A DNA stretch of 35,101 nt, from contig JAOPYO010000116.1 in NCBI GenBank assembly GCA_025964575.1, positions 1-35,101 on the forward strand, given 5' to 3'. Of the stretch, positions 1 to 7,231 are shown piece after piece. Both the position numbers and the translations under genes were made by a program. Positions within the stretch are counted from its first letter, which is position 1; every line of letters begins with the position of its first letter. Under the pieces are notes generated by a model that ran no database searches, had not been told where the DNA came from, and was given only the letters and a program-made list of their open reading frames with translations. The stretch is from Actinomycetes bacterium. GTDB taxonomy: Bacteria > Actinomycetota > Actinomycetes > Streptosporangiales > Streptosporangiaceae.

Positions 1-1018
1 CGTGCAGTTGGACGCACCGGTCGACGACGGTCTTGAGCATCTCGGTGTTCCAGTACTTCAGCCTCGCGGCCTCCTCGACGCTGAGGTCGGCCGTGCTCTC
101 CTTGACGATGCACTGCTCGGTGAAGGCTCGTGCGACCGACAGCTCGGTCTTCATCTCGGCGAGCGTGAACCGGTTGTGCTGGAACTTGCCGATCGGGCGG
201 CCGAAGGCCTCCCGGGTCTTGCAGTACTCCAGGGTCTGCTCGAAGGCCGACTCGGCGGCGGCCAGCGCGGTGGTGCCGATGGACAGCCGCTCGCGGGCCA
301 GGTTCTGCATCAGGTAGATGAAGCCCATGCCCTCCTCACCGAGGAGGTTCGCCCTGGGGACCCGGACGTTGTCGAAGAACAGCTCGGCGGTGTCCTGCGC
401 GTGCATGCCGACCTTGTCGAGGTTGCGGCCGCGATCGAAGCCCGGCATGCCGCGCTCGACGACCAGCAGGCTGACGCCCTTGGCTCCGGCGGAGGGGTCG
501 GTCTTGGCCACGACGATCACCAGGTCGGCGAGGATGCCGTTGGAGATGAAGGTCTTGGAGCCGTTGAGGACGTAGTCGTCGCCGTCCTTCATCGCAGTGG
601 TCTTGATGCCCTGCAGGTCGGAACCGGCGGCCGGCTCGGTCATCGCGATGCCGGTGATGATCTCACCTGAGCAGTAGCCGGGCAGCCAGCGCTGCTTCTG
701 CTCCTCGTTGCACAGCTGCCTGAGATAGCCGCCGTTGATGTCGTTGTGCACCGCGAAGGCGGGGCCGTGCACACCGGCCTTCGCCAGTTCCTCGTTGAAG
801 ACGATGTAGTAGCGGTAGTCATCGTTGCCGCCCCCGCCGTACTGCTCGTCGATGTCGATACCGAGCAGCCCCTGACGGCCGGCGGCCAGCCACACGTCGC
901 GGGTGACGATGCCGTCCTTCTCCCACTGCTCGTGGAAGGGCGTGATCTCCTTCGCGATGAAGGACCGCACCATGTCCCGGAAGGCCTCGTGCTCCTCGGT
1001 GAAGATCTCGCGTGCCAT
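1..1018 (-). CDS. acyl-CoA dehydrogenase (C-terminus cut by window edge)
   Basis: FAD-dependent acyl-CoA dehydrogenase, which introduces an alpha,beta double bond into an acyl-CoA thioester. Translating the complement from the ATG at 1018-1016 gives MAREIFTEEHEAFRDMVRSF, the usual N-terminal helix. Further in come the family signature GIAMTEPAAGSDLQG and the C-terminal helical-domain segment CKTREAFGRPIGKFQHNRF. About 339 residues are visible of a usual 380-390. The missing part should hold the catalytic Glu region, so substrate class (short, long or branched chain) cannot be judged. GGAGA lies about 9 bases before the ATG. It follows the DUF2617 gene on the same strand after a 75-base gap, so it may have its own promoter. 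No chain-length assignment is attempted. Confidence 0.93.
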   Translation of the reverse strand, partial: MAREIFTEEHEAFRDMVRSFIAKEITPFHEQWEKDGIVTRDVWLAAGRQGLLGIDIDEQYGGGGNDDYRYYIVFNEELAKAGVHGPAFAVHNDINGGYLRQLCNEEQKQRWLPGYCSGEIITGIAMTEPAAGSDLQGIKTTAMKDGDDYVLNGSKTFISNGILADLVIVVAKTDPSAGAKGVSLLVVERGMPGFDRGRNLDKVGMHAQDTAELFFDNVRVPRANLLGEEGMGFIYLMQNLARERLSIGTTALAAAESAFEQTLEYCKTREAFGRPIGKFQHNRFTLAEMKTELSVARAFTEQCIVKESTADLSVEEAARLKYWNTEMLKTVVDRCVQLH

Positions 1019-1093
1019 CAAGTGGATCTCCCTACGCGGTAAGTGACTACTGATACAAGATTACTGCCAGCGCGTGGCACGGCACGGTGAGGC

Positions 1094-1585
1094 TTAGCGG
1101 ATCAGCATCCGGCTGCGGGTGACGACGATCTCCCGGGTCTGCGGATAGGTGTGCCAGGTGCGCCAGTCCAGCCCTCGCTTGACCGGCCTGAGCATGATCC
1201 CGGTGATGGCATCCGGCATCCCCGGGTAGGCGCCGGCCAGCGTGTCATCCCGATCGGCAAGGTATTTCCGGAGAAAGGCCGTGGCCGACTGGAAGTCCGC
1301 CGTCGCGCGCCGGTAGACGTCGGCGGTGAAGCGATACGACCAGCCGCCGATGTCACGGCCCAGGTTGTACGGGAGCGGGCCCGGGCTGCCGGGCAGCGTG
1401 GCGACCGTCTCGGTCACCGGTCCCGCGATCACCTGATGGGAGGAGCCGAGCAGGCACAGCTCCACCTCCACGCCGCCGACCCGCAGGGGCAGCGTCACCA
1501 GTGCGTCGATGGGCGGCTGGTCCAGGGTGAAGGACAGGGTCCCGGCGCGGGCATCGGTGTAGGTGACATCGAGAGAGGCCAGCAT
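1094..1585 (-). CDS. DUF2617 family protein
   Basis: 163-residue soluble protein of unknown function. The opening MLASLDVTYTDARAGTLSF and the overall length match my recollection of the actinobacterial DUF2617 family. The sequence has no signal peptide or membrane segment and no catalytic motif that I can recognise; its C-terminal half is Arg-rich. The ATG at 1585 has GGGAAG just upstream and lies only 18 bases after the dapC stop. It is therefore very likely co-transcribed with dapC, and probably with fdxA. The assignment rests on recognition, not on a search, and no function should be inferred from it. Confidence 0.8.
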   Translation of the reverse strand: MLASLDVTYTDARAGTLSFTLDQPPIDALVTLPLRVGGVEVELCLLGSSHQVIAGPVTETVATLPGSPGPLPYNLGRDIGGWSYRFTADVYRRATADFQSATAFLRKYLADRDDTLAGAYPGMPDAITGIMLRPVKRGLDWRTWHTYPQTREIVVTRSRMLIR

Positions 1586-1603
1586 CAGAGGACTTCCCTG
1601 TCG

Positions 1604-2692
1604 TCAGGACTGGAGCCGGGTGACGGCGGCGGCGACGCGCTCGTCGGTGGCGGTGAAGGCGATCCGCACGTGGCGGTCGCCCGCGGCGCCGTAAAAGTCT
1701 CCTGGGGCCACGAGGATGCCCAGGGCCGCGAGGTGCGCGACGGTCTCCCAGCACGACTCGTCCCGGGTCGCCCAGAGGTAGAGCGACCCCTCGGAGTGAT
1801 CGATGCGGAAGCCGTACGACTCGAATGCGGCCTTCAGCGCGGCCCGGCGGCGCCGGTAGATCTCCCGCTGGACCTCCACGTGCACGTCGTCGTCGAGCGC
1901 CACCGCCATGGCGGCCTGCACCGGCGCGGGCATGATCATCCCAGCGTGCTTGCGGACCTCGAGCAGTCGCTTCACCACGGCAGGGTCGCCGGTGACGAAT
2001 CCGGCCCGGTAGCCGGCCAGATTGGAACGCTTGGACAGTGAATGTACGGCGAGCAGCCCCTCGTGCGAGCCTCCGCAGATGTCCGGGTGCAGGATCGAGA
2101 CCGGCGGCTTGTCGGCATCCCAGCCCAGCTCCAAGTAGCACTCATCGTTGACGACGAGCACACCCCTCTCCCTGGCCCAGGAGACGACCTTGCGCAGGTG
2201 CTCGGCCGGCAACACCTTGCCCGTCGGGTTGGACGGGGAGTTGATCCAGACCAGCTTGGGGTTCTGTGGGCCGAGCGACAACAGCCCGTCGGTGGCCACC
2301 GATTCGGCTCCGGCGATGCGCGCGCCGACGTCGTACGTCGGATACGCGAGCTTGGGGAAGACCACCCGGTCGCCGGGCCCGGCGCCCAGCAGCAACGGCA
2401 GCCACGCGACCAGTTCCTTGGTACCGATGGCCGGCAGAATCGCGGCCGGGTCCGCGTCGACACCGAACCGGCGCCGCAACCAGCCCGCGGCCGCCTCACG
2501 CAGCCGCAGCGTCCCATACGTCAAGGGATAGCCCGGGGCATTGGCGGCCTCGGCCAGGGCCCTGCGCACGATCTCCGGGGTCGGGTCGACGGGGGTGCCG
2601 ACCGACAGGTCGACGATGCCGTCCGTATGGCCCTGGGCCGTCGCCTTGTATGGCTCCAGCCGGTCCCAGGGAAAGTCCGGCAGCGAGATCAA
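1604..2692 (-). CDS. dapC: succinyldiaminopimelate transaminase DapC
   Basis: PLP-dependent class I/II aminotransferase of 362 residues, predicted to convert N-succinyl-2-amino-6-ketopimelate to N-succinyl-LL-2,6-diaminopimelate in the lysine/peptidoglycan pathway. Visible fold-type I features are NSPSNPTG (151-158), the cofactor-binding D183 and Y186 in NDECYLELG, the Schiff-base lysine K221 in SLSKRSNLAGYR, and the following Arg. Opening at LPDFPWDRLEPYK and lying directly downstream of a 7Fe ferredoxin gene is the arrangement known for actinobacterial DapC. The start is TTG at 2692, preceded by GGGGAG with short spacing; no better in-frame start is evident. A strong hairpin (2741-2788) separates it from fdxA, so expression may be partly uncoupled. 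Other class I aminotransferases are less likely given the context. Confidence 0.92.
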   Translation of the reverse strand: MISLPDFPWDRLEPYKATAQGHTDGIVDLSVGTPVDPTPEIVRRALAEAANAPGYPLTYGTLRLREAAAGWLRRRFGVDADPAAILPAIGTKELVAWLPLLLGAGPGDRVVFPKLAYPTYDVGARIAGAESVATDGLLSLGPQNPKLVWINSPSNPTGKVLPAEHLRKVVSWARERGVLVVNDECYLELGWDADKPPVSILHPDICGGSHEGLLAVHSLSKRSNLAGYRAGFVTGDPAVVKRLLEVRKHAGMIMPAPVQAAMAVALDDDVHVEVQREIYRRRRAALKAAFESYGFRIDHSEGSLYLWATRDESCWETVAHLAALGILVAPGDFYGAAGDRHVRIAFTATDERVAAAVTRLQS

Positions 2693-2740
2693 TCGCTCCC
2701 CCTATCTATCCAGTGCCCCGCAGGAGGCCCGCTGAACACC

Positions 2741-2788
2741 TCAAGGCCGCGACCGCGAAGCCTGAGGCAAGCGTGGTCACGGCCTTGA
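2741..2788 (-). terminator. hairpin between fdxA and dapC
   Basis: Arms 2741-2754 and 2775-2788 pair over 14 positions; the only non-Watson-Crick pair becomes G-U in RNA read leftward. The 20-base loop contains a smaller GCC-TCA-GGC dyad. There is no U-run after it. It could be a partial terminator or a processing element that lowers dapC relative to fdxA. A second small hairpin (GAGCG-CGTT-CGCTC, 2803-2816) sits nearer the fdxA stop. Confidence 0.55.
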
Positions 2789-2835
2789 AACACGTGCTTG
2801 CCGAGCGCGTTCGCTCAGCACGACGACTCCGGCGC

Positions 2836-3159
2836 CTATTCCTCGCTCTGTGGAGGCAGCGCCGCGACGATCGGGTGGTCCCTGTCGATCTTGCCGACCT
2901 TGGACGCGCCACCCGGTGAGCCGAGTTCATCGAAGAACTCAACATTCACCTTGTAGAAGTCCTTCCACTGCTCCGGAACATCGTCCTCGTAGTAGATGGC
3001 TTCAACAGGGCAAACCGGCTCACACGCACCACAGTCAACGCACTCGTCCGGGTGGATGTAAAGCATTCGCTTGCCCTCGTAGATGCAGTCGACGGGGCAC
3101 TCTTCAATACATGCTTTGTCGAGCAGATCCACGCAGGGCTGCGCAATGACGTAGGTCAC
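2836..3159 (-). CDS. fdxA: 7Fe ferredoxin (3Fe-4S/4Fe-4S)
   Basis: 107-residue low-potential electron carrier of the FdxA type. The N-terminal half has the two cysteine clusters: C8 with CIEECPVDCIYEG, the 7Fe arrangement in which one cluster lacks a ligand, and CVDCGACEPVCPVEAI, a full 4Fe-4S motif. The acidic C-terminal extension (YYEDDVPEQWKDFYKVNVEFF onwards) is typical of the actinobacterial and Azotobacter FdI-like family. The start is GTG at 3159 with AGGAG seven bases upstream. It heads a leftward set with dapC and DUF2617. Such ferredoxins feed cytochrome P450s and other oxidoreductases, but no partner is visible here. Confidence 0.95.
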   Translation of the reverse strand: MTYVIAQPCVDLLDKACIEECPVDCIYEGKRMLYIHPDECVDCGACEPVCPVEAIYYEDDVPEQWKDFYKVNVEFFDELGSPGGASKVGKIDRDHPIVAALPPQSEE

Positions 3160-3257
3160 GTCATGACTCCTCTCGGGCCTTCGCCACGGCTCACCGCAAG
3201 CTTGCTGAACCTAGTATGTCCATGTCCGGCTACCTGATTCGACACGGGGGTCTCCGC

Positions 3258-3500
3258 ATGTCCGCCCGATTCGGCGCACGGCTCGTGGTAGCGGTCACTC
3301 CGGCGGACGTGGGTGAGCGGGTCTCGCTCCGTCGGCGTCTACCAACGGGAGAGTACAGCGACGTGGTGGGGGTACTCGAATCGTGGTCAGACGGAGTGCT
3401 CCAGATCCGCCGCCGCACCGATGAGCTGGTCGAAGTCCCCGAAGGGATCATCGTCGCCGGCAAGGTCGTCCCGCCCGCCCCGCCCCGCCGCCCGCGTTAG
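3258..3500 (+). CDS. stand-alone SH3-like domain protein (Rv0428c N-domain type)
   Basis: Small protein of about 80 residues starting MSARFGARLVVAVTPADVG. The stretch around VGERVSLRRRLPTGEYSDVVGVLESW, followed by a segment ending VPEGIIVAGKVVPP, resembles the SH3-like domain that precedes the GNAT acetyltransferase domain in mycobacterial Rv0428c-type proteins. Here nothing follows: the frame stops after a Pro/Arg tail and no acetyltransferase domain is nearby. The ATG at 3258 is preferred because GGGGG lies 8 bases upstream; in-frame ATGs at 3216 and 3222 have no ribosome site. It is divergent from fdxA, and its stop abuts the stop of the convergent gene with no gap. Function unknown; the domain call is by recognition only. 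Confidence 0.68.
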   Translation: MSARFGARLVVAVTPADVGERVSLRRRLPTGEYSDVVGVLESWSDGVLQIRRRTDELVEVPEGIIVAGKVVPPAPPRRPR

Positions 3501-4310
3501 TCAGATGCGAGCCGCGGGGAAGAGCATGATGACGGCCTCGCTGCGCCACTGCGACTCCGAACCGGCGAAACCCCGCGGGGGCACCAGGGTGAGATGGCCG
3601 TTGCCCGGCCAGAGCCGGACCCGCGCCTCGTAGGCCGTCAGCGGGTTCTCCGACTCCGCCATCGCCACGTCGTCCGGTGTCACCGACAGTTCGTCGGGCA
3701 CCTCCCGTGAGGTGAGACCCAGCGTCTCTTCGAGGTCCGCCCAGAGGTCCTGGACGAGGTGGTAGGCGAGGGAGTTCGTCAGCCGTGCCCAGGCCTGGCC
3801 CAGATATGGCGGCAACCCGAGGGTCCGCACCTCGGGCAGACCGAGCCGGCTGAGTCCGGTGGTCGACATACGCAGACCATCGGCGTGTGTGGCGGCGCTG
3901 ACCCTGACGTAGTGCTGGGGCAGGAACGCGCCGGGGCCACCGGGCGCATGGTCGATGCTCTCCGGTGCGACGACCCGGGCCGTCAGCGGATCGATCAGCA
4001 CCCCTCCGGTGAGGTGCGCCAGCGCACCACCGCTCGTCATCGCCTCGAACAGATGCCGGGGCGGCCAGCCCGCCGGGCCGCTCGCCTCGACCAGCAGATG
4101 TCGCTCGGCCCGCCCCATCCGGTCCAGCACCTCGGCCGGGGCCCCTCCGCGGGCGAGCAGAGCCGGCTGCGGCAGCGCTGGATGGCCCGCCTTGATCTCT
4201 TCGACCCTTCCTCCTCGCGAGATCCCCTCCGGCGCCGGCCGGCGCGGATCCAACACGATGAGCCGCGCGGTGAGCGTCCCGGGCACCGGCAGCGTCAGGG
4301 TCTGGGCCAT
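3501..4310 (-). CDS. conserved hypothetical protein
   Basis: Protein of about 269 residues starting MAQTLTLPVPGTLTARLIVL. I do not firmly recognise the family. The segment HLFEAMTSGGALAHLTGGVLIDPLTARVV, followed by a Gly/Pro-rich loop HAPGGPGAFLPQHYVRV, loosely recalls DUF4261-like proteins, but this is a weak impression. There is no signal peptide, membrane helix or catalytic motif. The open frame runs upstream to 4388, but the ATG at 4310 is chosen because a promoter with TTGGTC, a 17-base spacer and TACGGT ends exactly 7 bases before it, which implies a leaderless message. Its stop directly abuts that of the SH3-like gene. Confidence 0.75.
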   Translation of the reverse strand: MAQTLTLPVPGTLTARLIVLDPRRPAPEGISRGGRVEEIKAGHPALPQPALLARGGAPAEVLDRMGRAERHLLVEASGPAGWPPRHLFEAMTSGGALAHLTGGVLIDPLTARVVAPESIDHAPGGPGAFLPQHYVRVSAATHADGLRMSTTGLSRLGLPEVRTLGLPPYLGQAWARLTNSLAYHLVQDLWADLEETLGLTSREVPDELSVTPDDVAMAESENPLTAYEARVRLWPGNGHLTLVPPRGFAGSESQWRSEAVIMLFPAARI

Positions 4311-4317
4311 GGGAACG

Positions 4318-4346
4318 ACCGTACGCCCCCGTACCGACACGACCAA
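4318..4346 (-). promoter_or_regulatory. sigma-70-type leaderless promoter
   Basis: Reading leftward: -35 TTGGTC (4346-4341), 17-base spacer, -10 TACGGT (4323-4318), then 7 bases to the ATG at 4310. No Shine-Dalgarno sequence is present. This is the best-formed of the window's leaderless promoters. Confidence 0.55.
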
Positions 4347-4492
4347 CCGACCGGCCCCAGACCCGATGGGGCACAAGGACATGTACACCCTGTGACGAAC
4401 CTTCGCGGGTCTGGACCACCATGGGCAAACCCGCCGTTACCTGCACCGAGTGTCCGATATGTTGCTTGCGTGACTGGGGATGGGGGGGCGGG

Positions 4493-5311
4493 ATGAGTAA
4501 CTGGGCCGTCGCGACGTACGACAGTGCCTTCGGGTACGTCTCCGCCCACGGGGCACCACTGGTCGACCTGCTCGACCCGCAACCAGGGGAAAAGATCATC
4601 GACCTGGGGTGCGGCACCGGCGCGCTCGCCGCCGAGATCGCCGCGCGGGGTGCCGAGACGCTGGGCATCGATGGGTCATCGGAAATGATCGCTCAGGCGC
4701 GGGCGCTCAACCCGGAGCTGTCCTTCGCGGTCGGCGACGCCCATGACTTCACCGTGGCGAAGCCGTTCGACGCGGTGGCCTCCAACGGCGCCCTGCACTG
4801 GATGACCCGCGACCCCGACGCAGTGATCAACCAGGCGCACGCCGCGCTCCGGCCCGGCGGCCGCTTCGTGGCCGAGATGGGTGGGGCGGGCAACTGTGCC
4901 GAGCTGATCGCCGCGATGCAGACCTCATGGCGGGAGTTCGGGCTGGCCGAGCCGGAATTGCCGTGGTATTTCCCCAGCCCGGCCGAGTATGCGAACCGGC
5001 TCGAGGACGGTGGCTTCACCGTCCGGCTACTGGAGTACTTCGACCGGCCCACCCGGATGACCGAGGGCCCGGGCGGCGCCGCCGACTGGGTGCGGGTCTT
5101 CGCCGCCGGGCCCCTCGCCGACGTGCCGCCGGAGCTGACCGAGGCACTCCTCAACCGGATCAACGCGCTCGCCGCCCCCGCACTGCGCCGTGAATCGGGA
5201 TGGGTGGCCGACTACGTACGGCTGCGTTTCGCGGCCGTACGCAAGCCCGACAGCAGCGCGCCCCACCCCGAGCTCACGCATCCCACCCCCGCTCTCTCCC
5301 CCGTCAGGTGA
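4493..5311 (+). CDS. class I SAM-dependent methyltransferase
   Basis: Rossmann-fold methyltransferase of 272 residues. Motif I is DLGCGTGALA (37-46), followed by LGIDGSSEMIAQAR (strand 2 acidic residue) and FDAVASNGALHWM (motif post-I/II). The WMTRDPDAVINQAHAALRPGGRFVAEMGG segment gives the motif III turn. The opening WAVATYDSAFGYVSAHG and the HWM motif resemble trans-aconitate 2-methyltransferase and its many relatives, so the substrate is likely a small acid or a metabolite, but it cannot be fixed. The start at 4493 has a G-rich ribosome site (GGGGGGGCGGG) immediately upstream; the longer open frame from 4421 includes a non-conserved Cys-rich lead. Its last 8 bases overlap the convergent gene. 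Confidence 0.88.
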   Translation: MSNWAVATYDSAFGYVSAHGAPLVDLLDPQPGEKIIDLGCGTGALAAEIAARGAETLGIDGSSEMIAQARALNPELSFAVGDAHDFTVAKPFDAVASNGALHWMTRDPDAVINQAHAALRPGGRFVAEMGGAGNCAELIAAMQTSWREFGLAEPELPWYFPSPAEYANRLEDGGFTVRLLEYFDRPTRMTEGPGGAADWVRVFAAGPLADVPPELTEALLNRINALAAPALRRESGWVADYVRLRFAAVRKPDSSAPHPELTHPTPALSPVR

Positions 5312-6326
5312 GCAGGTAGGCGAGGCGGGCGAGGACGTTGGGCTGCTCCACGGACTCCAGCAGCTCGGCGACGTCGATGCGGTCCCAGGCAGGCCCCACG
5401 TAGACGTGCTGGCGCAGCGGATGCTCGAAGCGGTACATCCGACGGCGCAGTGCCTCGTGCACCAGCGGGCCGAGCGTACGGGCCGCCGGATCCAGATCAG
5501 GCGACTCCACTCCCGCGTCGTGCAGGATCTCCGCCGCCCGGCCGTCGGCGACCAGGTCGAGAACCTCCGAGGCGGTCACCCTGGACTGGCGCATCAGCCA
5601 GGCTGCGGCCGTCCGGATCGCCACGGCCTGGCGGTTCATGCCGCTGTCCCAGACCTCGTGCGGGACCTCGTCAAAGGTCACCGGGCGGAGCCGGTGATCC
5701 TGGCCCGCACCCGGATGGGACATGAACTCCTCGGCCAGCAGCCGGGCGAAGCCGGTCTCGGTGGTGATGCCGAGGGGCCGCAGCGGTACGGGCCGGGTGG
5801 CGTCATCGGCCGGAGCCGGGGCCGCGGCGGGTCCGGACGGATCCAGCGGTACGGGTCGCACGCTCGCCGAAGGGGTCTGCCAGCCGCGCTTCTGGCGCAG
5901 TGTCCAGCGCCACCCGTCCCAGAGGTCCACCGGGTAGTAACCCGCGGTCGCGAGTGGCCCTGTGTACTGCAGGACGAAGCGCTCGAACGACACCGCGATG
6001 TGCGCGGCCCGCAGCAGCGCGCTCGCGACCGACTCCGGGCAGAACGTCTGGGCAGGCAGCCGGCTGACGACCCACCCCTGACGGGTCTGCTGATAGGTCA
6101 GTTCATGCGCGATGACGTCGGCCAGCCCGTCGGCGTCCAGGCCGAGGACGTACGGCAGGCCAAGGAGCAGCCGGCCCCTGGCCAGCTCCACGTCCGGCAC
6201 CGGATAAAGCTCCACCACATCGGGCGCGGCCACTCCGAGGCGGTCCGCCGTGTCTCGGATGAACCGCCATAGTTCTGGCTGGCTCTCCGGCCCGACGCGG
6301 TACGTGATGAGATCTCGAGTCTTCAT
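5304..6326 (-). CDS. M48-like metallopeptidase homologue with incomplete zinc motif
   Basis: 340-residue cytosolic protein. The segment LGLDADGLADVIAHELTYQQ (residues 61-80) matches the helix that carries HExxH in M48 (Ste24/HtpX) peptidases, but the motif reads H74-E75-L-T-Y78: the second zinc histidine is a tyrosine. No second HExxH exists in the frame and no clear third-ligand Glu motif was found. No membrane helix or signal peptide is evident. The central part is Pro/Ala-rich (about 175-200), and the C-terminal half is a helical region of unknown relation. Start ATG 6326 with GGGGGAAG upstream. It is divergent from the CysRS-like gene and overlaps the methyltransferase stop by 8 bases. 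Either an inactive relative or one with a different metal site. Confidence 0.72.
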   Translation of the reverse strand: MKTRDLITYRVGPESQPELWRFIRDTADRLGVAAPDVVELYPVPDVELARGRLLLGLPYVLGLDADGLADVIAHELTYQQTRQGWVVSRLPAQTFCPESVASALLRAAHIAVSFERFVLQYTGPLATAGYYPVDLWDGWRWTLRQKRGWQTPSASVRPVPLDPSGPAAAPAPADDATRPVPLRPLGITTETGFARLLAEEFMSHPGAGQDHRLRPVTFDEVPHEVWDSGMNRQAVAIRTAAAWLMRQSRVTASEVLDLVADGRAAEILHDAGVESPDLDPAARTLGPLVHEALRRRMYRFEHPLRQHVYVGPAWDRIDVAELLESVEQPNVLARLAYLLT

Positions 6327-6408
6327 GACTTCCCCCGTCTTGATGACCGGACGTACGCTACCAACTGGGAAATAAGATGTGACCTAACGGCCACAGCCGG
6401 TCGGCGCC

Positions 6409-6414
6409 TAGGGT
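6409..6414 (+). promoter_or_regulatory. -10 hexamer of leaderless promoter
   Basis: TAGGGT ends 6 bases before the ATG at 6421; no good -35 is seen. The G-rich stretch between them is too close to the ATG to serve as a normal ribosome site. Confidence 0.45.
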
Positions 6415-6420
6415 GGGGAG

Positions 6421-7092
6421 ATGCTGCGGCTCTATGACGAGCGGACCGGCCATATTTCGGACATCACGTGCGCCCGGCCAGGCCGGTTGGTGCTTCGTGT
6501 CGAATCGGGGGACGACCTACGCGGACAGGTGCTGGCAGACCTGATTCGGCGATTCTGCGAGCGGCTGCGGTTGCGCGTGTTCGCCTTCATGGGCGGGTCG
6601 ACGGCGGCCCTCAACATCCGCCCCGGACTCGACGGAGAGCCCCCCGGAGCCGATCTGGGTGTGGGTGATATCTCATCCATGGTGTCCGGGCAGCGGCTCA
6701 TCGAGATCGGTGGTACAGCTCCCCTGCCGACCCCCGACGAGGTGACGGCACGCGGGCTCGATCCGCTCGCGCTGCGGCTGGTGATCCTGCGCTGCCACTA
6801 CCGCGAGACACTGGACCCGTCCTGGGACGACCTGGCGGAGGCGGACTCCGACCTGCGGGAATGGCGGGCCGAGATGGCCGACTGGGCCAGGGCCCCGGGG
6901 CGGCCGATGTCCTCCGGCTATGTCGCGGAGGCCGACTCGGCCCTGTGCGACGACCTCAACGTCCCCCGCGCCCTGCGTGTACTCCGGCAACTGGCCGCCG
7001 ACCCGGCCGTGCCGCCCGGTGCGAAGTTCGAGTCCTTCCTCCATCTGGACCTGACCCTCGCCCTCGATCTGGTCCGGGACATCGGCCGCTAA
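6421..7092 (+). CDS. cysteinyl-tRNA synthetase-derived pseudoenzyme
   Basis: 223-residue protein that aligns by eye to both ends of cysteinyl-tRNA synthetase (about 460 residues) but lacks the middle. The N-terminus MLRLYDERTG matches the CysRS opening, and ADLIRRFCERLRLRVFAFM matches the helix-strand after HIGH. Residues 114-133 (DPLALRLVILRCHYRETLDP) match the conserved alpha-helical stretch behind KMSKS, and ALCDDLNVPRALRVL (175-189) matches the CysRS C-terminal DDLNTP-type motif. HIGH is replaced by DDLRGQV, KMSKS by RLIEIGG, and the zinc-binding insert is gone. Aminoacylation or MshC-type ligation by the known mechanism is therefore not expected. Divergent from the M48-like gene. Function unknown; a tRNA-, cysteine- or protein-binding role is only a guess. 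Confidence 0.72.
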   Translation: MLRLYDERTGHISDITCARPGRLVLRVESGDDLRGQVLADLIRRFCERLRLRVFAFMGGSTAALNIRPGLDGEPPGADLGVGDISSMVSGQRLIEIGGTAPLPTPDEVTARGLDPLALRLVILRCHYRETLDPSWDDLAEADSDLREWRAEMADWARAPGRPMSSGYVAEADSALCDDLNVPRALRVLRQLAADPAVPPGAKFESFLHLDLTLALDLVRDIGR

Positions 7093-7127
7093 ACGGGCAA
7101 AACCCTCCAGAACCGATGCTTCAGAGC

Positions 7128-7157
7128 GTGACGAATCAGACTAAATCCAGTTATAAC
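7128..7157 (+). promoter_or_regulatory. candidate promoter of the secreted protease gene
   Basis: GTGACG (7128-7133), an 18-base spacer and TATAAC (7152-7157) lie in a locally AT-rich patch upstream of the protease. A TTGACG at 7168-7173 is an alternative -35, but no good -10 follows it. Confidence 0.3.
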
Positions 7158-7231
7158 TGCAAATCGGTTGACGTGTAGATCGTCTGACTGCTTGCCTCTT
7201 CCGGGTCAAATGTCCCGAAAGAGGAGTAATT

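Noticed and set aside
2..1042. Rightward frames at the left edge
   Set aside because: The complement encodes an acyl-CoA dehydrogenase with clear signatures.
4421..4492. Cys-rich N-terminal extension of the methyltransferase
   Set aside because: No ribosome site at 4421, while the ATG at 4493 has a G-rich one and matches the family's N-terminus.
6421..7092. Possibility that the CysRS-like gene is MshC, since mshB is in the window
   Set aside because: MshC keeps HIGH and KMSKS and is about 400 residues; this protein has neither and is 223 residues.
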